This document shows, one piece after another, positions 39,531 to 49,372 of a DNA stretch of 64,000 nt. This DNA comes from Burkholderiaceae bacterium (GTDB lineage: Bacteria > Pseudomonadota > Gammaproteobacteria > Burkholderiales > Burkholderiaceae_E): assembly GCA_016710525.1 (NCBI GenBank), contig JADJVQ010000029.1:1-64000 (forward strand). The letters are read 5' to 3'. Under the pieces are notes generated by a model. It had not been told where the DNA came from, made no database searches, and saw only the letters and a list, made by a program, of their open reading frames with translations. The translations under genes were made by a program, and so were the position numbers. Positions within the stretch are counted from its first letter, which is position 1; every line of letters starts with the position of its first letter.

Positions 39531-40295
39531 ATGCGCGATCTGAACGGCCTGGTGGCCTGGGTAACCGGTGCAGGTACCGGCATCGGCGAAGGCTCGGCCC
39601 TGGCCCTCGCCGGCGCGGGCATGCGGGTGGTGCTGTCGGGCCGGCGCAAGGCCGAACTCGAGCGGGTCGCCGCGCAGATCGCCAAGGCCGGCGGCCAGGC
39701 GCGGATCGCACCGCTGGACGTGACGCACGCCAATGCCGTGCAGGCAGTGGTCGACGGCATCGCCGCCCAGGAGGGCCGCCTGGACGTGGTGGTCAACAGC
39801 GCCGGCCTGAACGTGCAGCGGCGCGCCTGGAAGCACCTGAGCCGCCCCGACTGGGACCAGGTGATCCGCATCGACCTGGACGGCACCTTCTACTGCTGCC
39901 ACGCAGTGCTGCCGCTGATGCGCCAGCAAAAGGGCGGCCTGATCATCAATGTCTCGTCATGGGCCGGCAAGCACGTCGGCTCGGTGACGGGCCCCGCCTA
40001 CCACGCCGCCAAGCACGGCGTGAACGCGATGACCGAGAGCATCAACATCGAAGAAGGCCTGCACGGCATCCGCGCCACCGCTGTCTGCCCCGGCGAGGTG
40101 TCCACCCCCATCCTGGACAAGCGGCCCATTCCCGTCAGCACCGAAGACCGCGCCCGGATGGTCCAGTCCGAAGACTGCGGCGAACTGATGCTGTTCCTGG
40201 CCCGCCTGCCCGTCCATGTCTGCATCAACGACGTGACGATCAGCCCGACCTGGAACCGCGGCTACGTCGCGCAGGCCCGCGCGATTCCGAACTGA
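39531..40295 (+). CDS. short-chain dehydrogenase/reductase (SDR)
   Basis: This is a 254-residue SDR preceded by tcggaggaag, starting MRDLNGLVAWVTGAGTGIG. The NSAG variant replaces NNAG, the catalytic serine is in INVSSWAG, and YHAAK is present. It lies 16 bases before a class II aldolase-like gene, so the two probably form one operon acting on a hydroxy-keto substrate. The gap to the divergent CinA gene (39364-39530) should hold the promoter. Confidence 0.92.
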   Translation: MRDLNGLVAWVTGAGTGIGEGSALALAGAGMRVVLSGRRKAELERVAAQIAKAGGQARIAPLDVTHANAVQAVVDGIAAQEGRLDVVVNSAGLNVQRRAWKHLSRPDWDQVIRIDLDGTFYCCHAVLPLMRQQKGGLIINVSSWAGKHVGSVTGPAYHAAKHGVNAMTESINIEEGLHGIRATAVCPGEVSTPILDKRPIPVSTEDRARMVQSEDCGELMLFLARLPVHVCINDVTISPTWNRGYVAQARAIPN

Positions 40296-40311
40296 CCCAG
40301 GAGCTACTGCC

Positions 40312-41073
40312 ATGTCCGCCCATCTTCAGACCGAACAAACGCAGATGTCCGCCGCCGAATGGCAGGCGCGCTGCGATCTCGCCGCGCTCTACCGCATCGT
40401 CGATCACTTCGGCTGGACCGACGTCCTGGCCACCCACATGTCGGTTCGTGTGCCGGGCGAGCCCAACGCGTTCCTGATCAACCACTACCAGGAGCTGTTC
40501 CACGAGATCACCGCTTCGAGCCTGATCAAGATGGACCTCGAGGGCAATGTGCTGGGCAAGCAGGGGCGCTTCAACAAGGCCGGCTTCACCATTCACAGCG
40601 GCGTCTACAAGGCGCGCCCGGATGCCAACTGCGCGATGCACACGCACACGCGGGCCGGGGCCGGCGCGGCAATGCTGCGCCATGGGCTGCGCCCGATCAG
40701 CCAGGATGCGATGATCGTCTACGACGACATCGTCTACCACGACTACGGCATGCCGGCGTCCCAGGAAGAATGCGATGCGCTGGGCGTGAGCATCCAGGGG
40801 GGCAGCTGCGTGGTGCTGCGCAATCACGGGCTGCTGACCTTGGGGCCGACCGTGCATGGCACCCTGATGAACATGTACATGCTCGAGCGCGCCTGCGAGC
40901 TCGAAGTCCTGGCCGCCGGCTTCAGCGAGCCGCCGGTGATGATCGACCCGGAAGTCGTCAGGCGCCTGGGAGCCGGCCTGAAGAAGGCCCGGGCCGAGCC
41001 CGCCTGGGGACTGCACGAATGGAACGCCCTGGTTCGGGTGATCGAGGGCAAGGGCTCCGACTGGCGGCAATGA
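40312..41073 (+). CDS. class II aldolase/adducin family protein
   Basis: This 253-residue protein has zinc ligands visible in AMHTHTRAGAGAAML and in the later LRNHGLLTLG. The phosphate-binding-like loop THMSVRVPGEPNAFLIN lies near residue 45. Family members include fuculose- and ribulose-phosphate aldolases and epimerases, but many such stand-alone proteins in catabolic operons act on unphosphorylated substrates or are decarboxylases. It follows the SDR by 16 bases. A terminator-like hairpin lies 68 bases after its stop. Confidence 0.9.
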   Translation: MSAHLQTEQTQMSAAEWQARCDLAALYRIVDHFGWTDVLATHMSVRVPGEPNAFLINHYQELFHEITASSLIKMDLEGNVLGKQGRFNKAGFTIHSGVYKARPDANCAMHTHTRAGAGAAMLRHGLRPISQDAMIVYDDIVYHDYGMPASQEECDALGVSIQGGSCVVLRNHGLLTLGPTVHGTLMNMYMLERACELEVLAAGFSEPPVMIDPEVVRRLGAGLKKARAEPAWGLHEWNALVRVIEGKGSDWRQ

Positions 41074-41140
41074 GCGGGCGCACAGGCGCAGTCGCGCTTG
41101 AGCGCTCTTTGGAATAAGCGGGGTATCGGCAAGCCCGCTG

Positions 41141-41168
41141 AAAGGCGTCCGCCACATGGCGCCTTTTT
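41141..41168 (+). terminator. Rho-independent terminator candidate
   Basis: aaaggcg (41141-41147) pairs with cgccttt (41160-41166) around a 12-base loop and runs into ttttt. It lies downstream of the SDR/aldolase pair and upstream of the ABC importer operon, where termination is expected. Confidence 0.55.
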
Positions 41169-41243
41169 CGAAGACCCGGTATCCTGGCTCGAAGATTCGC
41201 CGCTGCCCAAGGCGAACGCCCGGGTACCCGCAGGAGACAGGCA

Positions 41244-41288
41244 ATGACGGTTGACCTCTGTGACACGCCCGTGGTGAGCCGCGCATGA
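41244..41288 (+). CDS. possible 14-residue leader peptide or gene remnant
   Basis: A strong ribosome site (caggagacag) precedes ATG at 41244, but the frame gives only MTVDLCDTPVVSRA before TGA. That stop overlaps another ATG (41285) opening 23 codons (to 41356). Both lie just upstream of the ABC permease gene. They may be a leader peptide, or the start of a lost gene. Nothing else was recognised in 41169-41369. Confidence 0.25.
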   Translation: MTVDLCDTPVVSRA

Positions 41289-41369
41289 CGAGCGGCCCGC
41301 GTCTGATGTTCACCCGCTGGCGGCGGCCCGGCCGCTGCTCCCGCAGCACCCGCTAGCCACTTCCAGGCC

Positions 41370-42323
41370 ATGCTTTCGTTCCTGATCAGCCGTGCGGTTC
41401 AGGCGAGCATCGTGCTGTGCATCGTGATCGTGCTGGCGTTCTGCGCGGTTCAGATGATGCCGGGAGATGCCCTGCTGGCCGCGGTGGAAGCCACCGGCAG
41501 TGTGGCCGACTCGCGCGGGCTCGACGCGGTGCGCAAGCTCTACGGCATGGATGGCAGCCCGATCGAACAGTTCTGGCGCTGGCTTGGCAAGTTCGTGCGC
41601 GGCGACTGGGGCCTGTCGATGACCACCGGCCAGGCCGTATGGGACATGTTCGTTCAGCGCGCGCCGGTCACCCTCGAGCTCTTTCTGGGCGGGCTGCTTT
41701 GGGCGCTGGTGATCGGCGTGCCGGTCGGCATGGTCTGCGCGTTCAGGCGCGGCTCGCGCCTGGACACCTGGCTGAGCAGTGCCAGCCTGGTCGGCATTGC
41801 GCTGCCGCCCACCTTCGAGGCGCTGGCCCTCATCTACCTGCTGGCGGTGCTCTTCAAGGTTCTGCCGGTCTCGGGCTACACCGCCTTCGCGACCGATCCC
41901 TGGGCCAACATCCAGTCGATGCTGATGCCGACCTTCGTGGTGGGTTCGCACCTGGCCGGGGTACTGGCCCGCTACGTGCGTTCCAGTTTGCTCGACAATC
42001 TGCGCCAGGACTTCATCCGCACTGCCCGCTCCAAAGGTCTGAGCGAAGTCCAGATCCTGTTCCGGCATGCGGTCAAACCCTCGATGATCCCCATCGTCAC
42101 GGTGCTGGGCTTCACCTTCGGGGGGATGCTGGCGGGCTCGTTCATCATCGAGGTGATCTTCGCCCTGCCCGGCATCGGCCGCATGGCGGTCGACTCCATC
42201 TTCGAAAAAGACTTCCCGGTGATCCAGGCGGTGCTGGTCATTGCCTCGGTCAATGTGCTGGTGGTGAATTTTCTGGTCGACATCGCGTATGCGGCCCTCG
42301 ACCCCCGGATCAGGCTGCGATAG
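41370..42323 (+). CDS. ABC transporter permease, DppB/OppB type
   Basis: This 317-residue inner-membrane permease has about six helices. The N-terminus LISRAVQASIVLCIVIVLAF and the periplasmic segment GMDGSPIEQFWRWLGKFVRGDWG are typical of DppB. The coupling EAA-like loop is TARSKGLSEVQILFRHAVKP (residues about 213-232). It is the first of five genes encoding a dipeptide/opine/nickel-type importer. Next gene starts three bases after its stop. Confidence 0.93.
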   Translation: MLSFLISRAVQASIVLCIVIVLAFCAVQMMPGDALLAAVEATGSVADSRGLDAVRKLYGMDGSPIEQFWRWLGKFVRGDWGLSMTTGQAVWDMFVQRAPVTLELFLGGLLWALVIGVPVGMVCAFRRGSRLDTWLSSASLVGIALPPTFEALALIYLLAVLFKVLPVSGYTAFATDPWANIQSMLMPTFVVGSHLAGVLARYVRSSLLDNLRQDFIRTARSKGLSEVQILFRHAVKPSMIPIVTVLGFTFGGMLAGSFIIEVIFALPGIGRMAVDSIFEKDFPVIQAVLVIASVNVLVVNFLVDIAYAALDPRIRLR

Positions 42324-42326
42324 CGC

Positions 42327-43238
42327 ATGAACTCGGCGACGACTCGGATGAACACGACAAGCCTGGAAGCCCTGCCCTCGCTCGCGCCCCCCTTGCGCGA
42401 ACGGATCAGGAACCTGGTTGCCGCGCTCTGGAGTTCCCGCGGCTCAGTACGCTTCGGCATGGTCACCATCGCGGTGCTGATCCTGGTGAGCTTGCTCGCG
42501 CCTCACATCGCGCCCTACGGGGTCGATCAACAGGACCTGGCCAATGTGCTGGCGCGGCCCAATGCACGGCACTGGCTGGGTACCGACAATCTCGGGCGCG
42601 ACCTGTTCACCCGCATCCTGTGGGGCGGCCGGATACCGCTGCTGGTGGCGGCGGTGGCGACACTGGTGGCCGCCTCGCTGGGCATCACGATCGGCCTGAT
42701 CGCCGGCCTTGCCGGTGGCTGGCTGGACGCGCTGCTGATGCGCACCGCCGACGCCTTCATCTGCTTTCCCGCCCTGGTCTTCACACTGGTGCTGGCCGCC
42801 ATGATCGGTCCGGGCATCCACAACGTGATCCTGTCTTTCGCTGTGTTCGGCTGGACCGGCTTTGCCCGCATCACCCGAGGCCAGGTGATGGTGGTGCGCG
42901 AGCTTCAATACATCGAAGCGGCCCGCGCGATCGGCATGTCGCGCACCCGGCTGCTGCGCCATCATGTGTTTCCCAATGTGCTCGCGCCACTGATCGTCGC
43001 GTGCTCGCTCACCGCCGGCGGCGCCATCCTGGTCGAAGCCAGCGCCTCCTTTCTGGGCGTCGGTGTGCAGCCGCCCACCGCGAGCTGGGGACGTGAACTG
43101 CTCACCGGGTTTCGTCTGCTCGAACAGGCGCCGCAGATCGCCTTCGCCTCCGGGCTGATGGTCACCCTGGCGGTGCTGGCCTTCAATTTCGTGGGCGACG
43201 GACTTCGCGATCTGCTCGACCCGCGGGTGGAACGATGA
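42327..43238 (+). CDS. ABC transporter permease, DppC/OppC type
   Basis: This 303-residue permease has the OppC-like N-terminal domain, NARHWLGTDNLGRDLFTRILWGGR, and the EAA loop ARAIGMSRTRLLRHHVFPN. An internal ATG at 42348 is an alternative start. It pairs with the DppB-type subunit to form the membrane channel. Its stop overlaps the following ATPase start by four bases. Confidence 0.93.
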   Translation: MNSATTRMNTTSLEALPSLAPPLRERIRNLVAALWSSRGSVRFGMVTIAVLILVSLLAPHIAPYGVDQQDLANVLARPNARHWLGTDNLGRDLFTRILWGGRIPLLVAAVATLVAASLGITIGLIAGLAGGWLDALLMRTADAFICFPALVFTLVLAAMIGPGIHNVILSFAVFGWTGFARITRGQVMVVRELQYIEAARAIGMSRTRLLRHHVFPNVLAPLIVACSLTAGGAILVEASASFLGVGVQPPTASWGRELLTGFRLLEQAPQIAFASGLMVTLAVLAFNFVGDGLRDLLDPRVER

Positions 43239-44263
43239 TCGCCGTCGGCGCACCCGCCGACGCCGTGCCCGCGTCGGCCGCGGACCTGCTGCGTGTGACC
43301 GATCTGGCCGTCGAATTCCGTACCCGGCGGGGCGTGGTCCACGCGGTCGACGGCATCTCGTTCGATGTGCAGGCCGGCGAGGTGGTCGCGCTGGTGGGCG
43401 AAAGCGGCTGCGGCAAGAGCGCGACCGCGTATTCCATCCTGCGCCTGATCGCCGACCCCGGGCGCATCAGCGCCGGCCAGGTGCGATTCGAGGGCACCGA
43501 CCTGCTGGGCCTGAGCGATGAAGCGATCCGTGGCGTGCGCGGCAATCGCATCTCGATGGTGTTCCAGGAGCCGATGTCCAGCCTGAACCCGGTGCAGCGC
43601 ATCGGCGACCAGGTCGCCGAGCCCCTGACCCAGCACCGCCTGGCCAATCGGGCACAAGCCTGGGCGCGTGCCGCGGAGCTGCTGCGACGGGTGAACATCC
43701 CCGATCCCGAGGCACGCCTGCGCGACTACCCCCACCAGTTCAGCGGCGGCATGCGCCAGCGGGTCATGATCGCGATCGCGATGGCCTGCGCACCGCGCCT
43801 GATCATCGCCGACGAACCCACCACCGCCCTGGACGTGACGGTGCAGGCGCAGATCATCGAACTGCTCAAGGCCGCGGTCCAGGCCGACGCCACCGGGCTG
43901 CTGCTGATCACCCACAACCTGGCGGTGGTGGCGCGCTACGCCGACCGTGTCAACGTCATGTACGGCGGGCGCATCGTCGAATCGGCCAGCGCCGACGATC
44001 TGTTCGCCCATCCGGGCCATCCGTATACCCTGGGCCTGCTCAATTCGGTGCCCACCCTCGATCAGTCGCATGGCGCGCAGCTCATCCCGATCACAGGGCA
44101 GCCTTTCGATCCGCTGCAACGGCCATCAGGATGCTTTCACCCGCGCTGCCCGCAGGCGAACGATCGCTGTCGTGCGCAGTCCCCGCCGGTCTTCGAATCG
44201 CGCGCCGGTCACCGTGTCGTCTGCTGGCTGGCGGCGCGCCGGTTCCAGGGGGGGCCGGCGTGA
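43235..44263 (+). CDS. ABC transporter ATP-binding protein, DppD/OppD type
   Basis: This 342-residue ATPase has intact motifs: Walker A GESGCGKSA near residue 50, signature FSGGMRQRV, Walker B LIIADEPTTALD, and H-loop LLITHNL. The C-terminal oligopeptide-transporter domain has CFHPRCPQANDRC, four cysteines resembling the iron-sulfur motif of DppD/OppD. Its end overlaps the presumed GTG start of the second ATPase. Because the second ATPase is damaged, this subunit may be the only functional one. Confidence 0.93.
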   Translation: MIAVGAPADAVPASAADLLRVTDLAVEFRTRRGVVHAVDGISFDVQAGEVVALVGESGCGKSATAYSILRLIADPGRISAGQVRFEGTDLLGLSDEAIRGVRGNRISMVFQEPMSSLNPVQRIGDQVAEPLTQHRLANRAQAWARAAELLRRVNIPDPEARLRDYPHQFSGGMRQRVMIAIAMACAPRLIIADEPTTALDVTVQAQIIELLKAAVQADATGLLLITHNLAVVARYADRVNVMYGGRIVESASADDLFAHPGHPYTLGLLNSVPTLDQSHGAQLIPITGQPFDPLQRPSGCFHPRCPQANDRCRAQSPPVFESRAGHRVVCWLAARRFQGGPA

Positions 44264-45236
44264 TCGAGCGCGCCCGCGGGTGGGCGCAGGCCGCTCGCTG
44301 TTTCGCGGGCACCCGCGCCGCTGGTCGCGGTCACGGCGTGAGCCTCCCTCGCCAAGGGCGAAACGCCGGGCGGTCGGTGGGCGGCGCGGCAAGTCCCGCT
44401 GGGCCGCGCCTCTGCGCTGGTGCGCCGCAGCAGGGCCGGAGATGTTCGACGGGGTCGACCGTGCCGCCGAGCGCCCTGCGCCTCGGCGGCGCATCCAGAT
44501 GGTGTCGCGGTTCAGCTCGCTGAATCCGCGGCTCACGGTAGGGCAGACAGTCGCCGAACCTATCATCGTCCACGGCCTTGCGCGCGAACACGAACTCAGC
44601 GGGCAGGTGGCCGAGCTGTTCGAACTGGTGGGCCTGAGCCCCAATACCTTGAACCGCTATCCGCACGAATTCAGCGGGCGGCCAGCGCCAGCGCGTCGGC
44701 ATTGCACGCGCGCTGGCGGCGACCGGAACTGCTGGTCTGCGACGAACCGGTCTCCTCGCTCGACGTGTCGATCCAGGCCCAGATCGTCAACCTGTTCGAG
44801 TCCTTGCGCACGCGCCTCGGGCTGGGCTATCTGTTCGTTTCGCACGACCTGGCGGTGGTTCGCCATCTCAGCGACCGGGTCGCGGTGATGTACCTCGGGC
44901 GAATCGTCGAGGTGGCCGGCAAGCGCGAGCTCTATCAGAGTCCGCTGCACCCCTACACGCAGCTGCTGCTCGAGACCATTCCCACCACCAATCGTGCCTG
45001 GAAAAACAGCGCGGCCCCACCCGCCTGCAGGGCGAACTGCCCAGCCCCTGAACCCGCCCGCCGGCTGCGGATTTCATCCGCGCTGCCCGAAGGCGATGGA
45101 CGTCTGCCGCACGCAAATGCCCGAGCCTGTGCAGCAGGCGGGCGGGCGCTGGGTGGCCTGCCACTTGTTCGAACCGTCGGCGAGCGCGGTCTCGCCTGCC
45201 CCTGTGATCAATCGAGGAGCTCAGCATGGATCGTGA
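44260..45236 (+). pseudogene. ABC transporter ATP-binding protein, DppF/OppF type, multiply frameshifted
   Basis: Pieces of a DppF-type ATPase are scattered over three frames. RSLFRGHPRRWSR and then degraded Walker A remnants lie at 44290-44410. RRRIQMV and FSSLNPRLTVGQTV follow, then RYPHEFSGR, where the frame breaks in the signature motif (about 44680). An intact stretch runs ELLVCDEPVSSLDVSIQAQI to LFVSHDLAVVRHLSDRVAVM. Another break near 45020 precedes the C-terminal CGFHPRCPKAMDVCRTQM. At least four or five small indels cluster in the first 450 bases, including bases missing from Walker A. Upstream and downstream transporter genes are intact, so either a poorly resolved assembly patch or genuine decay explains this. 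Confidence 0.88.
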
Positions 45237-46863
45237 ACGCAGAGATACCCTTCAAAAGCTCGCCGGCGCGGCCGGCGCGGCGGCTATCCCGATGGCCCGC
45301 CCGGCCCAGGCGCAGACGGTCGAAAAACTCGCCGATCAGGTCTACACCAAGCTCGACCCGGCCGACAAGCCGGTGCGGGGCGGCACCTTGCGGCTGGCGG
45401 CGCCGCTGTACATCGGCAACATGAACCCCAACCGCTGGCCGGTGAACGACTGGGTGTCGCTCAGCTATTTCCACGAAAAACTGATGGTCAACGACGGCGG
45501 CTACCTGCCGACGGTGCCCTACATTGCCCAGTCGATCGTTCGCGAGAGCCCCAAGGTGGCGATGCTGACCCTGCGCAGCGGCATCCAGTTTCACGACGGC
45601 ACGCCGCTGAACGCCGAAGCGATCAAGTACATGTTCGAGTGGATCCGCAAGCCCGAAAACGCCGCCTGGACGATCGGCTCGCTGGCCGATCTCGAGAGTG
45701 TCGAGGTGGCCGGACCGTTGAAGGTGCGCTTCAACCTCAAGCAGCCCTGGGCGGCCTTCGAGGGGGTTCTTTCGGGTGCCGTCGGTTATGTGCTGTCCCA
45801 GGTGGCGCTGCAGCAGGATCCCCGGCGTTTCGAATCGACCGCGCCCAAGGGGCTCGGGCCTTACACCGTCGAGGAGGCCAGCCCCGGAAATCACCTCAGG
45901 CTCAAGCGCAATCCCAACTGGTGGCTGGCCAAGGCGCTGGGTCGCCCTGAGATGCCGTACTTCGACGGCATTCAGATCTCGGTGATCCCCGATCCCTCGG
46001 TGCGGCTGGCCAATTTTCGTGCGGGAGCGCTCGACATCCTGAGCCTGGACAAGACCCAATACCCGACGGTATACAACGACAAGAACTTCGATGTGCATGT
46101 GCTGCCGGCCAATCACTCGGCCGCTTACCGCTTCAATGCCGCCAAAGGCCCCTGTGCCGACATCCGGGTGCGCAAGGCCATCAGCCATGCGATCGACCGC
46201 AAGGCCCTGATCGAAGGCACCCAGTTCGGGCTGGCACGGCCCGCCAGCGGGCTGTATCCGGAAGACCACTGGGCGCACAACCCCACGCTCAAACCGGTTT
46301 CCTTCGACCAGAAGTTCTCCCGCGACATGCTGGCGCAGGCCGGCCTCGAGAAGGGCCTGACGATCAGGGGCTATGTGGTCAACACCGCCTCGGCGGTGCA
46401 GGTGGCCGAGGCGGTCAAGAACATGCTGGGTCAGGTCGGCATCAACTGGCAGGTCGACGCGCTGGCGCCGGTGGCCGCGGCCGCGCGGCGCGAAGCGGGC
46501 GACTACGACATGGCGACCGGCGGCTGGAGTTTCGTGCTCGACCCCGACCTCTCGATGAGTGGCCTCTATCACCCCAACGGCAACTTCTCGCAAGGCCGCC
46601 CGAACGACCCCGAAAGACTGGCGCAGATCGAGGCGGCACGCCACGAACTGTCGATCGAGAAACGCCGCACTCTCTACCATGCACTCGAAAAACGGGTAGC
46701 CGATGAATACCTCGACGCCTGGCTGTGGTGGGAGCTCTCGGTCACCGCCTACCAAAAATGGATCCGCGGCATGAGCTACAACGGCAACGTGCGATACAAG
46801 GAGTCATGGTGGTTCACCCATCCGCTCTGGTTCGCCGAAGGCAAACCAGGAAAACTCGGCTGA
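45226..46863 (+). CDS. ABC transporter substrate-binding protein, family 5 (DppA/OppA type)
   Basis: This 545-residue protein has an N-terminal signal-like segment RERRDTLQKLAGAAGAAAIPMARPAQAQ (export by Sec or a weak Tat motif). The solute-binding core follows: GGTLRLAAP, TLRSGIQFHDGTPLNAEAIKY and VRKAISHAIDRKAL. Family-5 receptors bind peptides, opines, nickel or heme-like ligands. It completes the importer encoded from 41370. A TauD dioxygenase follows 14 bases later, so the imported compound may be a dioxygenase substrate. Confidence 0.93.
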   Translation: MDRERRDTLQKLAGAAGAAAIPMARPAQAQTVEKLADQVYTKLDPADKPVRGGTLRLAAPLYIGNMNPNRWPVNDWVSLSYFHEKLMVNDGGYLPTVPYIAQSIVRESPKVAMLTLRSGIQFHDGTPLNAEAIKYMFEWIRKPENAAWTIGSLADLESVEVAGPLKVRFNLKQPWAAFEGVLSGAVGYVLSQVALQQDPRRFESTAPKGLGPYTVEEASPGNHLRLKRNPNWWLAKALGRPEMPYFDGIQISVIPDPSVRLANFRAGALDILSLDKTQYPTVYNDKNFDVHVLPANHSAAYRFNAAKGPCADIRVRKAISHAIDRKALIEGTQFGLARPASGLYPEDHWAHNPTLKPVSFDQKFSRDMLAQAGLEKGLTIRGYVVNTASAVQVAEAVKNMLGQVGINWQVDALAPVAAAARREAGDYDMATGGWSFVLDPDLSMSGLYHPNGNFSQGRPNDPERLAQIEAARHELSIEKRRTLYHALEKRVADEYLDAWLWWELSVTAYQKWIRGMSYNGNVRYKESWWFTHPLWFAEGKPGKLG

Positions 46864-46877
46864 CAGGAGGCCGCGCC

Positions 46878-47762
46878 ATGTCCATCGCAATCCGTCCCAT
46901 CCATCCGGTGTTCGCCGGCGAAGTCTCGGGCATCGACCTGACCCGGGAGCTTAGCCCTGAGCAGGTGCAGGCGCTGGAAGCCGGCATGGACCGCTATGCG
47001 GTACTGCTCTACCGCGACCAGCCGCTCACCGACGAGCAGCAGATGGCCTTCAGCCGCCATTTCGGCCCGCTCGAGAACGCGCGCGGCGGCAACATCCCCA
47101 TCAAGACCGAAGACCGGCGTCTGAGCGAGGGCATGAACGACGTCTCCAATCTGGGCAAGGACGGCCGCCCGCTGGCACGCGACAGCCGCCAGCGCCTGTT
47201 CAACATCGGCAACATGCTGTGGCACTCCGACAGCTCGTTTCGAGCGATACCGGCGAAGTACTCGCTGCTGTCGGCGCGCATCGTCAACCCGGTGGGCGGC
47301 AATACCGAGTTCGCCGACATGCGGGCTGCCTACGACGCGCTGGACGGCGGTCTGAAGGCCGAAATCGAAGACCTGGTCTGCGAACACTCGCTGATGTATT
47401 CGCGCGGCGCGCTGGGTTTTCCCGACTTCACCGACGAGGAAAAGGCCCTGTTCAAACCGGTCCGCCAGCGCCTGGTACGCACCCACCCGATCACCGGGCG
47501 CAAGTCACTGTATCTTTCCTCGCACGCGGGAACCATCATCGGCATGCCCACGCCCGAGGCCCGCATGCTGCTGCGCGACCTCAACGAGCATGCCACTCAG
47601 GAGCGCTTCGTGCATGTCCACCGCTGGCGATTGCACGACCTGATCATGTGGGACAACCGCCAGACCATGCACCGGGTTCGCCGTTTCGACGAGAGCCAGC
47701 CGCGCGACGTGCGGCGCACCACGGTCGCCGGCGATGCGATGACGGTCGCGCAGGCCGCCTGA
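46878..47762 (+). CDS. TauD/TfdA family 2-oxoglutarate-dependent dioxygenase
   Basis: This is a 294-residue dioxygenase with start MSIAIRPIHPVFAGEVSGID after gacaggaggc. Fe(II) ligands are H-x-D in MLWHSDSSF and the distal His in RQTMHRVRRF. The 2-oxoglutarate arginine lies in VRRTTVAGD. The resemblance to 2,4-D dioxygenase (TfdA) is strong in LSARIVNPVGGNTEFADMR. It sits between the importer receptor gene and the second GMC oxidoreductase with gaps of 14 and 3 bases, indicating one operon. Confidence 0.93.
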   Translation: MSIAIRPIHPVFAGEVSGIDLTRELSPEQVQALEAGMDRYAVLLYRDQPLTDEQQMAFSRHFGPLENARGGNIPIKTEDRRLSEGMNDVSNLGKDGRPLARDSRQRLFNIGNMLWHSDSSFRAIPAKYSLLSARIVNPVGGNTEFADMRAAYDALDGGLKAEIEDLVCEHSLMYSRGALGFPDFTDEEKALFKPVRQRLVRTHPITGRKSLYLSSHAGTIIGMPTPEARMLLRDLNEHATQERFVHVHRWRLHDLIMWDNRQTMHRVRRFDESQPRDVRRTTVAGDAMTVAQAA

Positions 47763-47765
47763 GCC

Positions 47766-49365
47766 ATGACGAGTCCGGTCGATGTGCTGATCATCGGCGC
47801 CGGCGCCTCCGGGGCTGCCGTCGCCTGGAGTCTGGCCGACACTCGGATGCGCATCCTGTGCCTGGAGCAGGGCGACTGGGTGAAGTCCACCGACTACCCC
47901 AGCAATCACCGGGACTACGAGGCCCGGCAGCTCGACGCGTTCAATTTCAGCCCCAACCGCCGCAAGAGCCCGGTCGACTACCCCGTCAACGAAAAGGACT
48001 CGCCGATCAAGATCGCCAACTTCAACGGAGTCGGCGGAGGCACCATCCTGTACGCGGGGCACTTTCCGCGTTTCCATCCGGGCGACTTCAAGGTGCGCAC
48101 GCTCGATGGCGTGGCCGACGACTGGCCGATCGACTACCGCACGCTCGAGCCCTACTACGCCGAAAACGACCGGATGATGGGTGTTTCCGGACTGGCCGGC
48201 GATCCGGCCTATCCGCCCAAGCAGCCGCTGATGAAGCCGGTGCCGCTGGGCAAGGCGGGCGGTGCGCTGGCCCGCGGCCTGAATTCGCTGGGCTGGCACT
48301 GGTGGCCCTCCGACAGCGCGGTCGCCACCGAAGACTACGAAGGCCGCGGCCGATGCATCAACCTGGGTCACTGCATCGGCGGCTGCGCGCAGGGCGCCAA
48401 GGCCAGCACCGACATCACCTACTGGCCCGCGGCCATCCGTGCCGGCGTGGAGCTGCGCACCCGCTGCCGGGTCAGCCATATCACCACCAATGATGCCGGC
48501 ATGGCCACCGGCGTGGTCTATTTCGACGCCGACGGCGTGGAGCACTTCCAGGCCGCCGAGGTGGTGATCATGGCCTGCAATGGCGTGGGCACGCCGCGCA
48601 TCCTGCTGAATTCGCGGTCGGCGCAGTTCCCCGATGGCCTGGCCAACTCCAGCGGACTGGTCGGGCGCAACCTGATGTTCCATCCGTACGCGGCCATCCA
48701 GGGCTACTTCGATGAAGCATTGGATGGCTATCGCGGACCGGGCAACTGCATCTGGAGCCAGGAGTTCTACGAGACCGACACGACCCGCGGCTTCGTGCGC
48801 GGCTACACCTTCGAGTTCACGCGCGGCCGCGGCCCGGTGATCACCGGGCTGTCGGGCATGAGTTCAGGCCGCATTCCGTGGGGCGAGGCTCACCACGACG
48901 CCTTTCGCCGTTACTTCAATCGAAGCACCGGCATGGTCGCCATCTGCGAAGACCTGCCGGAAGCGCACAACACGGTCACGCTCGATCCCGAGCTCACCGA
49001 CTCCAGCGGCATACCGGCACCCCGGATCACCTACAGGCTCAGCGATAACAGCCGGCGCATGCTCGAGCACGCGGTGGCCCGCGGCAGCGAGATCCTGCGG
49101 GCGGCCGGAGCCTACGAGGTGAACGTCGAAGTCGCCCCTGGCGGTGGGCGGCTGGCATCTGATGGGCACCGCGCGCATGGGCACCGACCCCGCGCGCTCG
49201 GTGGTCAACGAATGGGGCCGCAGCCACGACGTGAAGAACCTGTTCATCGTCGACGGCAGCGTCTTCGTCACATCGGCTGGCGTGAACCCCACATCGACCA
49301 TCCAGGCGCTGGCGCTGTACGTCGCCGACAACATGAAACGACGCCTGGCCAACCTGTTCGACTGA
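47766..49365 (+). pseudogene. GMC-type FAD oxidoreductase, one frameshift near the C-terminus
   Basis: The protein is highly similar along its length to the intact copy at 29789: GAGASGAAVAWSL, NFNGVGGGTILYAGHF, and CEDLPEAHNTVTLDPELTDS. After VNVEVAP, one additional G near 49140 (in cctggcggtgggcgg) shifts the frame. The natural C-terminus continues in the other frame from GGWHLMGTARMG to MKRRLANLFD, stop at 49363-49365. Without correction the catalytic C-terminal domain would be lost. A single G in a G-rich run makes sequence error plausible. Confidence 0.88.
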
Positions 49366-49372
49366 ACCGACG

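Noticed and set aside
45208..46755. 515-codon minus-strand open frame
   Set aside because: Antisense to a strong family-5 substrate-binding protein; no conserved motif.
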